A DNA stretch of 64,000 bases from a virus: the IMG/VR virus record IMGVR_UViG_3300009314_000009, positions 1 to 64,000 of that record; one strand, written 5' to 3'. Below, piece by piece: positions 1 to 6,335 of this stretch. The notes under the pieces are model-generated. The model saw only the letters and a list, made by a program, of their open reading frames with translations, was not told the DNA's origin and did no database searches. Every line of letters begins with the position of its first letter. The stretch's first letter is position 1. Position numbers and translations under genes: made by a program.

Positions 1-4
1 AAGT

Positions 5-352
5 ATGAAATACCAACTGATTAAAATCAATATTGGTGTCCGTGACGACATACCTCAAACTGGTAAAATGTACGCGACTTATTTTTGGAGAATGACTTAT
101 TTTTGGAAAAAAGACTATACACAATTTGTGTATAAAATAATACATGGGGATGAATGTACAGCTTCAGTAGTTAATCGGCTGAAAGGAAAACAATTTAACG
201 GAATACACCTGGATAACCATCAACATGGTCGTGAATTACCTAAATTTGTAACAAATAATATGGAATTTTACGGTGAAGGTACCTTTGACGAGTACAAAGG
301 TGGCTCATACGCAAATATCGACCCGAATAAGGAGGAACAATGTCAACAATAA
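5..352 (+). CDS. hypothetical protein (115 aa)
   Basis: An open frame from an ATG four bases inside the window, so a longer upstream start cannot be excluded. The protein is rich in aromatic residues (Y, F, W), and I recognise no family. Its stop overlaps the start of the next ORF, whose GGAGG site lies inside this gene's last codons; this is typical of translationally coupled phage genes and supports it being real. Function unknown. Confidence 0.55.
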   Translation: MKYQLIKINIGVRDDIPQTGKMYATYFWRMTYFWKKDYTQFVYKIIHGDECTASVVNRLKGKQFNGIHLDNHQHGRELPKFVTNNMEFYGEGTFDEYKGGSYANIDPNKEEQCQQ

Positions 353-519
353 TCGGTTACGATTCTAAAAAGCCCCAACTGGAAGAATGCCCGGAAAAGA
401 TAGCTGGGGCCGGTAGTTGCTTTTGCAAAAATAACTGTAAAAACAATCTGCTGGCAACTGAAGGGGAATTCCACAGTGTGATGGTATGCAGATCTGATAA
501 AGGGGTTTCTCGTGGCTAA
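340..519 (+). CDS. small Cys-containing protein (59 aa)
   Basis: ATG at 340 preceded by a perfect GGAGG at 331-335. The 59-residue product has cysteines at residues 17, 27, 29, 33 and 50, including a C-x-C-x3-C cluster that could bind a metal. It overlaps the end of the preceding gene by 13 nt and the GTG start of the next by 8 nt, forming a tight three-gene run. No family recognised. Confidence 0.6.
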   Translation: MSTIIGYDSKKPQLEECPEKIAGAGSCFCKNNCKNNLLATEGEFHSVMVCRSDKGVSRG

Positions 520-745
520 ATACCATATACCAATACCTTTTGATGAAGTGAAAGAAACTGTGGAAAAATAGCAAGTTCCTAAAAATGTTTATTCTGTTTT
601 ACAAACATACATATGCTGCAATAAGAAAAAGGATTATTGTGGCAGTGGAAACAGATCAAATCTAGCTTGTCGTGATTGTATATTCGGTGGCGATAATTTA
701 ATAAAATTTGCGTATTGGATGAAACGTAATTTTCCCAAAAAATAA
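512..745 (+). pseudogene. Cys-rich ORF interrupted by in-frame TAG
   Basis: GTG start at 512 with AAAGGGG upstream, then 19 codons, then TAG at 569-571. The same frame continues open for 57 more codons to TAA at 743-745. The downstream half has a zinc-finger-like set of cysteines (CC, then C, then C-x2-C) but no ATG, GTG or TTG near its beginning to allow independent translation. This could be a nonsense mutation, readthrough, or a sequencing error. TAG is used as an ordinary stop elsewhere in the window, so genome-wide recoding is not supported. Confidence 0.45.
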
Positions 746-770
746 GGAGCTCTTCAGCTCCTTTCCCTTT
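744..770 (-). terminator. Rho-independent terminator between convergent genes
   Basis: Perfect 8-bp stem (744-751 with 756-763) and a 4-nt loop. On the minus strand it is followed by an A-T6 run. The sigma gene's TGA stop sits in the loop and stem base, so the terminator overlaps the end of the coding sequence. It separates the plus-strand genes from the convergent sigma operon. Confidence 0.7.
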
Positions 771-1533
771 GTAAATGTTTTCTGATTAATCTCAGGCCCC
801 GGTCCCGTGTCTGACAAACACCCTTTGTAGATAACCCAATCAATTTGCTGATGTTATGTGTACTTAAGGGTTGATTTTGATTCAGGCCATACACTAAGTC
901 CAGCACCATCGCTTCTCTCTGCGGCAGCACCTTAAGCCACTTCTTTACATACTTACGGTTACTATTGTCAATCACAATTTCTTCTGGATTATCAGCATTC
1001 ACATCTGCTAAAATGTCATATAGTTTTAAAGGCTTGCCATTTGATCTATCATTTGATCTATTTATTACAGTTTCCATTGAAACACCAGCATTACGCAATC
1101 TATTTGTTGTTTTAAATACTTCTGGTAAAAATTCAACTGTTTTTTCCCGGTAAGCTTTTCGAATAGCCAACAAATGATTCTCAGGCACCCTTATAAAATC
1201 GTCAACGGTGTTTAAAGCTTTGTTCAAATAGGATCTTATCCAGTAGACCGCATAGGTTTGGAATTCTACCCCTTTAGTGTGGTCAAACTTTTCTACAGCC
1301 ACTATGAGCCCTATAATCCCCTCATAGGCCAGATCTACCCGGGGCATATTGTAACCCGCATAACCCAACACTATTTTGTGAACAAATTTGACATTATGTA
1401 ATATCAACAGCTTTCTTGCTTCACGGGAGCCTTTGTGAAAGAGAATGAACAATCGTTTCGTTTGTTCATCAGTCAATACTGGTAAATTGTTTATTTTGTT
1501 ATCAAAGTACGGATCAATTTCGGTGAATTTCAT
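754..1533 (-). CDS. RpoD-like sigma factor A
   Basis: A 259-aa sigma-70 family protein expected to redirect host RNA polymerase to phage promoters. Residues 37-108 match sigma region 2, with the DLAYEGIIGLIVAVEKFD core followed by an aromatic-rich 2.3/2.4 segment ending YWIRSYLNKAL. Residues ~199-255 match region 4 with a helix-turn-helix. Region 1.1 is absent, as in group 2-4 sigmas. The start has AGGAGGAC 3-10 nt upstream and its own class B promoter at 1541-1560. It is a diverged neighbour of the second sigma gene at 1593-2384, so the pair may reflect duplication. No RNA polymerase subunit is in the window. Confidence 0.88.
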   Translation of the reverse strand: MKFTEIDPYFDNKINNLPVLTDEQTKRLFILFHKGSREARKLLILHNVKFVHKIVLGYAGYNMPRVDLAYEGIIGLIVAVEKFDHTKGVEFQTYAVYWIRSYLNKALNTVDDFIRVPENHLLAIRKAYREKTVEFLPEVFKTTNRLRNAGVSMETVINRSNDRSNGKPLKLYDILADVNADNPEEIVIDNSNRKYVKKWLKVLPQREAMVLDLVYGLNQNQPLSTHNISKLIGLSTKGVCQTRDRGLRLIRKHLQRERS

Positions 1534-1540
1534 ATTGTCC

Positions 1541-1560
1541 TCCTGTATTATTATAAAAAG
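1541..1560 (-). promoter_or_regulatory. class B promoter, TTTATAATAAT box
   Basis: Minus-strand CTTTTTATAATAATACAGGA lies directly in front of sigma factor A. The same box recurs upstream of at least six other genes. Transcription would start almost at the ribosome binding site. Confidence 0.55.
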
Positions 1561-1583
1561 AAAAGGGCTGTTTAGGCCCCTTC
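1561..1583 (-). terminator. probable terminator of the upstream sigma gene
   Basis: On the minus strand, AAGGGGCC and GCCCTT arms form a short stem followed by TTTTCTTTTT. The T-run continues straight into the class B promoter, so termination of one sigma gene and initiation of the next are packed into ~40 bp. Confidence 0.5.
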
Positions 1584-1592
1584 AGAGGCTTA

Positions 1593-2384
1593 TCAGACCC
1601 CTTTCGTCATTAATTGACGTAAAGTATACAACCCTGCTTGTTCCAGCTGTCTTACACGTTCCTTTGATAGCTTTAGCACTTCCGCAATAAGCGTTAAAGT
1701 CATTGAACTATTACCATCCAAACCAAATCTAAGCTTTAACACTTTAACTTGCTTGGGCTCCAAATACTTCAATAAATACTTAACACGGTCAGCATCAATA
1801 AATGTTTCTAACTCATGAGTTGCATCGTGTCCAGGATCTATTACAATTTTTTCATAACTGCTGCTTTCATCTCCGTTACTGTCCAATTGGTTATCCAGTG
1901 AAACAATACCCCGCAAAGTTTTATATGACTGCAAATCCTCAGAACATAAATCAGATATATTATCCACTTTATTAATGGACCTGCGCAACTTATCGTACTT
2001 GTTGGAGGGTAGTCTAATCAAATTGTTTTTCTCGTTTAAAGCTTTATTTATGGAAGCCCTTATCCACCATACAGCATAGGAAATGAATTTTAAGCCCCGG
2101 GTATATTCAAACTTTTCTACAGCTTTTGCCATCCCTAAAGCTCCTTCATTAATTCGGTCAACCAGAGGCATATCACATTGTTTATAGTTAATAGCTACTT
2201 TGGCCACGAAACGCATATTGCTATTCATTATTTTTTTACGTGCTTGGAGGTTGCCATGCTCCCTGTACAAACGGAACAAATTCAACTCTTCTTGTCGGGA
2301 AATTGGTTCAGAATGCTTACTATGAAGCTCATCCATATAGCGGGAGGCTTCTTTTAATTGATCTTTGAATATTTCTTCCCACAT
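1593..2384 (-). CDS. RpoD-like sigma factor B
   Basis: A 263-aa sigma-70 family protein. Region 2 spans about residues 48-118 (DRINEGALGMAKAVEKFEYT, then SYAVWWIRASINKAL, the classic 2.3/2.4 melting and -10 recognition segment). A linker carries region 3-like sequence, and region 4 is at ~204-259 (LRFGLDG, then a helix-turn-helix with KLSKERVRQLEQ). It is closer to housekeeping RpoD than sigma factor A. It follows a tiny acidic ORF and has only a weak AGG site, suggesting coupled translation. Likely role: phage-directed middle or late transcription (inference). Confidence 0.92.
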   Translation of the reverse strand: MWEEIFKDQLKEASRYMDELHSKHSEPISRQEELNLFRLYREHGNLQARKKIMNSNMRFVAKVAINYKQCDMPLVDRINEGALGMAKAVEKFEYTRGLKFISYAVWWIRASINKALNEKNNLIRLPSNKYDKLRRSINKVDNISDLCSEDLQSYKTLRGIVSLDNQLDSNGDESSSYEKIVIDPGHDATHELETFIDADRVKYLLKYLEPKQVKVLKLRFGLDGNSSMTLTLIAEVLKLSKERVRQLEQAGLYTLRQLMTKGV

Positions 2385-2393
2385 AATAACCTG

Positions 2394-2501
2394 CTATAGA
2401 AAATTGTCATCATCATCCGTGTACCGATCATCCTCATCATCCGGGTACCAATCATCCTCATCATCCCAATCAATGTCATCTTCCCAATCTTCTTCAGTCA
2501 T
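2394..2501 (-). CDS. 35-aa highly acidic peptide
   Basis: ATG at 2501 with GGAGGAACT directly upstream, overlapping the previous stop as ATGA. About half the residues are Asp or Glu, arranged in D-W/Y-x-D-D-E-D-D repeats with regularly spaced aromatic residues. It ends 9 nt before the sigma factor B start. Its charge pattern resembles DNA mimics or acidic tails that bind basic partners; anti-sigma or co-sigma function is only a guess. Too short for family assignment. Confidence 0.55.
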   Translation of the reverse strand: MTEEDWEDDIDWDDEDDWYPDDEDDRYTDDDDNFL

Positions 2502-2911
2502 AGTTCCTCCTGATCCAGTTCCTCAAGTAAAAGGTCAACTGGGGTTTTCATTTGCGACATTGGTTTCTCATTAACATTTTTACAGAACTGCCTTATTTCA
2601 TTTAGACAATGTTCCAATTCTTCTTCTGGAGTTTGGCTGATATAAACACGTTGCCAATCTATACCAGTATCGTCATTTATATCAATGTTGTCAGTGGTCC
2701 CGCAGAAACCCCCTTCAGTAAACTCAAGCCACTCAGGTAAAAGCTCTAGCTGCCAAGTACCTTCTTGGACAACAAACCACAACACGTAACAATCAATATT
2801 ATTTAAAATTTGTCTCTGGCATTCATGAATAAGATTCATAAGAGCAGCTGATTCATCGAAGCAGTTGACTATCGCCACTGTTGTTTTATAGACTTGTATT
2901 AATTCTGTCAT
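2498..2911 (-). CDS. hypothetical protein (137 aa)
   Basis: I place the start at ATG 2911 because AAAGGAAC lies just upstream. The longer frame from 2947 would run through a 16-bp hairpin. The protein is acidic, with a hydrophobic N-terminal half (residues 1-55) and Glu-rich C-terminus. No family recognised. It is transcribed from the class B promoter at 3001-3018 through an attenuator-like leader, and couples to the acidic 35-aa ORF by an ATGA overlap. Confidence 0.6.
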   Translation of the reverse strand: MTELIQVYKTTVAIVNCFDESAALMNLIHECQRQILNNIDCYVLWFVVQEGTWQLELLPEWLEFTEGGFCGTTDNIDINDDTGIDWQRVYISQTPEEELEHCLNEIRQFCKNVNEKPMSQMKTPVDLLLEELDQEEL

Positions 2912-2925
2912 GTAAGTTCCTTTAA

Positions 2926-2972
2926 AAAAGATCCTTGTTTCAAACAATGCCCTGCAGAAACAAGGATCTTTT
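2926..2972 (-). terminator. strong hairpin with U-run in a 5' leader (attenuator-like)
   Basis: A 16-bp perfect inverted repeat (2926-2941 with 2957-2972) with a 15-nt loop. Read on the minus strand it is followed by CTTTTTT, then immediately by the ribosome binding site of the 137-aa gene. It lies between that gene's promoter and its ORF, so it looks like an intrinsic terminator in the leader. Confidence 0.65.
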
Positions 2973-3000
2973 GCACCTATGGAGAAACTTTTTGCCTCTG

Positions 3001-3018
3001 TACTTATTATAAAAAGTT
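3001..3018 (-). promoter_or_regulatory. class B promoter
   Basis: Minus-strand AACTTTTTATAATAAGTA matches the recurrent box. The downstream leader carries the 2926-2972 hairpin. Confidence 0.55.
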
Positions 3019-3040
3019 ATATATAGATTTCAATAGTAAC

Positions 3041-3328
3041 TTACTTCTTTTTATGGTAATTTTCAATTAATAAACCAGGATCAATCCCATAAAGGGCTTC
3101 TGTAGTGCCCATTAATGACCGTTTACGATTTCCCCCAGTTATTTTGTAAAAATAATCATATAATTGCTTAGCTGCACGATCTACTGTAACACATAAGAAA
3201 TGTTTACCTGGCTCACCAATTAAACCTCCTAAACCACTTGAAACATGTATACGCAAACCGTGTTTATTTTCCCATACAGGTACTCTGCCAAACTTATTCC
3301 ATTTGGTCTTTAATTTCAACCGGCTCAT
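3041..3328 (-). CDS. hypothetical basic protein (95 aa)
   Basis: Start ATG overlaps the preceding stop as TAATG with GGGGAG upstream. The product is basic, with Gly-rich loops (SSGLGGLIGEPGKH) and a YDYFYKITGG segment. No family recognised. It is the last gene of an operon starting at the 4400-4417 promoter. Confidence 0.6.
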   Translation of the reverse strand: MSRLKLKTKWNKFGRVPVWENKHGLRIHVSSGLGGLIGEPGKHFLCVTVDRAAKQLYDYFYKITGGNRKRSLMGTTEALYGIDPGLLIENYHKKK

Positions 3329-4374
3329 TATTTCTCCCCAGCTGATAAATGGTCAATAAGCCAATCACGGAGCTCTTTGGCTTCCTTAAGATCCAAGGTG
3401 CCTTTTTCATTTATTGCAAGCTTTGGACAAGTGCCGCCGCCTTCAAAGTTGAATATACCATCCAAACCAGGTAAATCCAAATAAAGATCTTTCAAATGTT
3501 TGTCAATGTTGCGCTCAATTGAACCTTTTTCCTCTTTTAACTCTTCTACATCCTGTAGCAGTTTCTCAACCTTGGTCACAGGGGCTTTGAGCTCAGGGAT
3601 CTTTTTGTCAGTAGATGAATCCTCGTTAATAGCGAGTATAGGACCGTCTGTGGTGAACTCTGTATACTTGGTGTCTTCAGAACACATTACAAGATCTTTT
3701 AATTTTATACGCAGGTATCCACCATCCTTAAAACGTACACCAGCTTCACCATCTTCCACACCAGCTTCACCATATTCCTTATAAATAGATTCAATCCAAC
3801 CAACAGTAGCTGTATAACGATTCGTAGCACGTTCACTAAATTTATTATCATCACCAGGATACCAAAACACCTTAGCATTTCCAGTAGATCCTTTATATGG
3901 TGGTTGATTGAAATTTGTATGTGGTAAAAAGCTACCTTGTACAGCTAATTGCCTTTTACCCCATTTTGCTATTTCAAACATACTTTCAGGTATAGAATGT
4001 TGGGCTTGCTTAAACTGTCTGCGTACCATCAATCTATTTTGGTTTGCGTTCTGTCCATAAATTACAGCTTCAACAATCCACAAACCTACATATGTTTCAT
4101 CTTTTCCAATGTATTTAACAACTTGTCTTTTTTCAAAACGTAACTGGGGTATCCGTTTAATATTTTTTACAGCTGTCCAACCGTCACCATCACTAAAAGC
4201 TAATTGAATCTGTATGCCTGAAATGGAAAGCACTTTAGCCTTTTCACCAATACGTGTGCACCAACGTTTCTGGTGTATTTCATGTTTAGGAGGTTCATAA
4301 ATAACCTCTTCACCTATTTCCAAAGGTTTTACAGGTTCAACTGACAAGCCTTCAACGCAATCTTTTCTTAACAT
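3328..4374 (-). CDS. SH3/KOW-like repeat protein (348 aa)
   Basis: Two or three short beta-rich modules of the form G-E/D-x-V-x-Y/I at residues ~21-75 and ~81-118 and near 200-230 suggest tandem SH3/KOW-like barrels. A Glu/Lys-rich coiled coil follows at ~265-295. An eight-residue duplication (E-A-G-V-E-D-G) is visible near residue 205. Similar barrel-like modules recur in the proteins at 4774-5424 and 5424-5759. The start has GAGGGAATC upstream and a class B promoter at 4400-4417. Function unknown; the module assignment is weak. Confidence 0.6.
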   Translation of the reverse strand: MLRKDCVEGLSVEPVKPLEIGEEVIYEPPKHEIHQKRWCTRIGEKAKVLSISGIQIQLAFSDGDGWTAVKNIKRIPQLRFEKRQVVKYIGKDETYVGLWIVEAVIYGQNANQNRLMVRRQFKQAQHSIPESMFEIAKWGKRQLAVQGSFLPHTNFNQPPYKGSTGNAKVFWYPGDDNKFSERATNRYTATVGWIESIYKEYGEAGVEDGEAGVRFKDGGYLRIKLKDLVMCSEDTKYTEFTTDGPILAINEDSSTDKKIPELKAPVTKVEKLLQDVEELKEEKGSIERNIDKHLKDLYLDLPGLDGIFNFEGGGTCPKLAINEKGTLDLKEAKELRDWLIDHLSAGEK

Positions 4375-4399
4375 GATTCCCTCTTTACTTTGTGCCTAA

Positions 4400-4417
4400 T
4401 CTTATTATAAAAAGTTT
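4400..4417 (-). promoter_or_regulatory. class B promoter
   Basis: Minus-strand AAACTTTTTATAATAAG, 23 nt upstream of the 348-aa gene's start. Confidence 0.55.
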
Positions 4418-4422
4418 TACTA

Positions 4423-4689
4423 TTAACCCGTGAAAGGGGTGTAATCATCAATAGTACTTGAGCTTTTATCATCGTCGTCAAGGGGACATTCATCTGGGAT
4501 AGGTATTACAAGATCATGGGGAAGAGGTGTAATTGAATCCTCATAACCCTGTACCTGATATGTTCTACCATTGTCAGGGTGACCACAGCCAAACCGGCCC
4601 AAATAGTGAACATCAACAGGCTCCTGGAACAAAGGGCAATGGTTACAGCTGTCAATTATCATCTTTTTGTTTACACGTTTAGTCATCAT
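4423..4689 (-). CDS. small zinc-binding-like protein (88 aa)
   Basis: Contains C-x2-C (CNHC), then a G-C-G-H segment and a late Cys, a spacing that could hold one zinc. The C-terminus is acidic. Start at a double ATG with GGAG upstream; it overlaps the preceding 30-aa ORF by 11 nt. Function unknown. Confidence 0.6.
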   Translation of the reverse strand: MMTKRVNKKMIIDSCNHCPLFQEPVDVHYLGRFGCGHPDNGRTYQVQGYEDSITPLPHDLVIPIPDECPLDDDDKSSSTIDDYTPFTG

Positions 4690-4771
4690 CCAGCTCCGAA
4701 TTTATTTCAGTAAAAGAAAATTCACCATTAGGGTAAAAATGAAAAGCTTGCCAATATTTACGAATAGCCAT
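4679..4771 (-). CDS. small ORF (30 aa)
   Basis: ATG 4771 preceded by GGAGTAAC, 30 codons, stop overlapping the next gene's start region. Aromatic N-terminal half and acidic tail (ELDDD). Kept because of the good ribosome binding site and its fit between two overlapping genes; no similarity recognised. Confidence 0.45.
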   Translation of the reverse strand: MAIRKYWQAFHFYPNGEFSFTEINSELDDD

Positions 4772-4773
4772 TG

Positions 4774-5424
4774 TTACTCCTTATCAAATAAAAGAGGGAA
4801 ATGGGTATCAAGTTCCAACGAATCAATTGCACTTTTGAAACCATTTACATACTCTTGATTACTTGCTATTGCGCTTTTAATCTTTTCAAGTTCTCTTTCC
4901 AGACGCTCTTGTTCATATTGGTGTTCTTGTATAATAGTTTCATACGTTTTTAATACTTCTAAACACTTATGAGCATTGGCAGCTATAGCCTTATATTTCA
5001 TCTTGGCAACAATTTCTGGCTCAATTTCCTTTTTTTCATCTTCAACAGGTATCCCGTTAACTGTTGTTTTTGTTCCAAATAGCTCAGGCTTACAAGTACA
5101 TATACCAGAACACGTTCTACAACCACCCATTGAAGTCAAATCCAGCTCAGGGTCCTTTGGAGCTTTTTCAATCAGTTCCAAATTCTCTAATAAAGGAAAC
5201 CAATGCTTGAATGATTCAGTGTTATATTCAGCAAAACCGGTCCCATTATAATAGGGTCTCACCGTGGCTCTTTGTTTATTGTCATCTGAAATCCTGCGTA
5301 ACTGTTCAGGGCTTGTGAGTACCGTTTCAATAAAAAATTTATCATTTTTATATGTTGTAGCTTCACCAACATACTTCACAAGGTCACCAGGACCAAATTC
5401 ACTATGGCATTCTAACTGATTCAT
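4774..5424 (-). CDS. SH3-like and coiled-coil protein with Cys cluster (216 aa)
   Basis: I choose ATG 5424, which overlaps the previous stop as TAATG with GGGG upstream, over the ATG 12 nt earlier. Residues ~8-70 form a beta-rich module starting GPGDLVKYVGEATTY, like an SH3/KOW barrel. A C-x2-C-x3-C-x-C cluster follows near residue 105, then a ~70-residue Glu/Lys/Gln-rich coiled coil. The domain combination suggests a nucleic-acid or protein scaffold; the function is unknown. Confidence 0.6.
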   Translation of the reverse strand: MNQLECHSEFGPGDLVKYVGEATTYKNDKFFIETVLTSPEQLRRISDDNKQRATVRPYYNGTGFAEYNTESFKHWFPLLENLELIEKAPKDPELDLTSMGGCRTCSGICTCKPELFGTKTTVNGIPVEDEKKEIEPEIVAKMKYKAIAANAHKCLEVLKTYETIIQEHQYEQERLERELEKIKSAIASNQEYVNGFKSAIDSLELDTHFPLLFDKE

Positions 5425-5759
5425 TATAGACCCCATTCAAACAGTTCCATAGCCAACCAATAGGCCCCGAATAAAAAGCAGAGCCCGATGAATAATGAAA
5501 TAGCTATTATTGTAGCAGCAGCTGGGATGGTGCTTGGTTGACGCATTACTTTAAATTCTTCAGACCCTAAAAAGATCACACCTTCCGGATCAAGGGGAAA
5601 ATATCGGCCTTCAGCTCCATGTATTTTGACATGAGCGCCAGAATGACCTAACCCTATAACTTCACCAACAGCCCCTTCACTGGCCCAAGACGGATTGTCA
5701 GAGGCAGCTCTGATAATTCTTATCGTATCCCCTTTTTTAACTTTCTTTGTTCCTATCAT
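5424..5759 (-). CDS. SH3/KOW-like membrane protein (111 aa)
   Basis: ATG 5759 has an excellent GGAGG 6 nt upstream and a class A promoter (5781-5845) just ahead, so this internal start is preferred to the longer frame from 6098. Residues 1-65 are a KOW-like module (KKGDTIRIIR, then GEVIGLGHSGAHVKIHG). Residues ~85-108 are one transmembrane segment. Possibly an inner-membrane protein with a cytoplasmic barrel. Function unknown. Confidence 0.65.
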   Translation of the reverse strand: MIGTKKVKKGDTIRIIRAASDNPSWASEGAVGEVIGLGHSGAHVKIHGAEGRYFPLDPEGVIFLGSEEFKVMRQPSTIPAAATIIAISLFIGLCFLFGAYWLAMELFEWGL

Positions 5760-6098
5760 CTTGTCCTCCTTCGTTCCCTTACTTTCAATATAGATTAAGT
5801 TGTACATGAAACCTAATACTTTTTTAAAAAAGTTACACTTTTTATAAAAAAACTTGTTACTATCATCTCCCCAAGGAAAACCCAGTTCACCCAGTTCATT
5901 TATTTGAATTGTTTCTGGCTCAACTTCTTTGTCCTCGTGAGTCCATTTATGGGTTATAAAGTCATATACTGAGCTACTACACATATGAGTGTGTTTTCCA
6001 CCACCGTCTACATAGATTCTGATTCTACTGATTAACCCTGTGAGCATAGCAAACCGGCCGCAGAGGGGACATTTAGGAGGGCTTTTTTGCTTTTTCAT
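5424..6098 (-). CDS. long ORF reading through a promoter into the SH3-like gene
   Basis: The frame starts at ATG 6098 (AGGAATT upstream) and encodes a zinc-knuckle-like N-terminus (C-x2-C at residues 10-13, more Cys/His near residues 37-41). It then runs without a stop through the class A promoter (translated roughly as KKCNFFKKVLGF) and in frame into the 111-aa SH3-like gene. Either the upstream gene lost its stop when a promoter cassette arrived, or a 224-aa fusion is made as well as the short form. The first ~80 codons look like the original gene. Confidence 0.5.
   Translation of the reverse strand: MKKQKSPPKCPLCGRFAMLTGLISRIRIYVDGGGKHTHMCSSSVYDFITHKWTHEDKEVEPETIQINELGELGFPWGDDSNKFFYKKCNFFKKVLGFMYNLIYIESKGTKEDKMIGTKKVKKGDTIRIIRAASDNPSWASEGAVGEVIGLGHSGAHVKIHGAEGRYFPLDPEGVIFLGSEEFKVMRQPSTIPAAATIIAISLFIGLCFLFGAYWLAMELFEWGL
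5781..5845 (-). promoter_or_regulatory. class A promoter cassette
   Basis: Minus strand: AAAAAGT-GTA-ACTTTTT dyad overlapping an AACTTTTTTAAAAAAGT dyad, then a 27-bp spacer, then TATTGAAAGTAAGG and a GGAGG start region. The same order and spacing occur at 11544-11606 and 61615-61671, and in diverged form at 19113-19167. Confidence 0.6.
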
Positions 6099-6132
6099 AA
6101 TTCCTGCTTTTTTATTCGTTCGGAAAGGTAAT

Positions 6133-6290
6133 CACTTGTAGCATGTTACCGGTCACCACTAACTTTTTTAAAAAAGTTACAAGTACCAATCGGTCACCAC
6201 TGTAGCATGTTATCGGTCACCACTAACTTTTTTAAACTTGTAGCATGTTATCGGTCACCACTAACTTTTTTAAAAAAGTCACAAGTACCA
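6133..6290. repeat. three-copy direct repeat array with dyads
   Basis: Copies begin at 6138, 6202 and 6240. Each has GTAGCATGTTAYCGGTCACC followed by ACTAACTTTTTTAAA. Two copies carry the full AACTTTTTTAAAAAAGT dyad followed by ACAAGTACC, and a partial fourth copy (CGGTCACCAC) lies at 6191-6200. It occupies the 237-bp gap (6099-6335) between two minus-strand genes. It could be an iteron-type origin or an operator array controlling the gene at 6098. Confidence 0.75.
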
Positions 6291-6335
6291 TCAAAACAAG
6301 TCATCCCGTCACAAGGTAACAGGGCTTCAGGGTTG

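Noticed and set aside
512-745. Genome-wide TAG recoding suggested by the internal amber codon
   Set aside because: TAG ends several clear genes (37236-38123, 39035-39316, 61693-61932, 29733-29891), with a following gene starting immediately after or overlapping in most cases.
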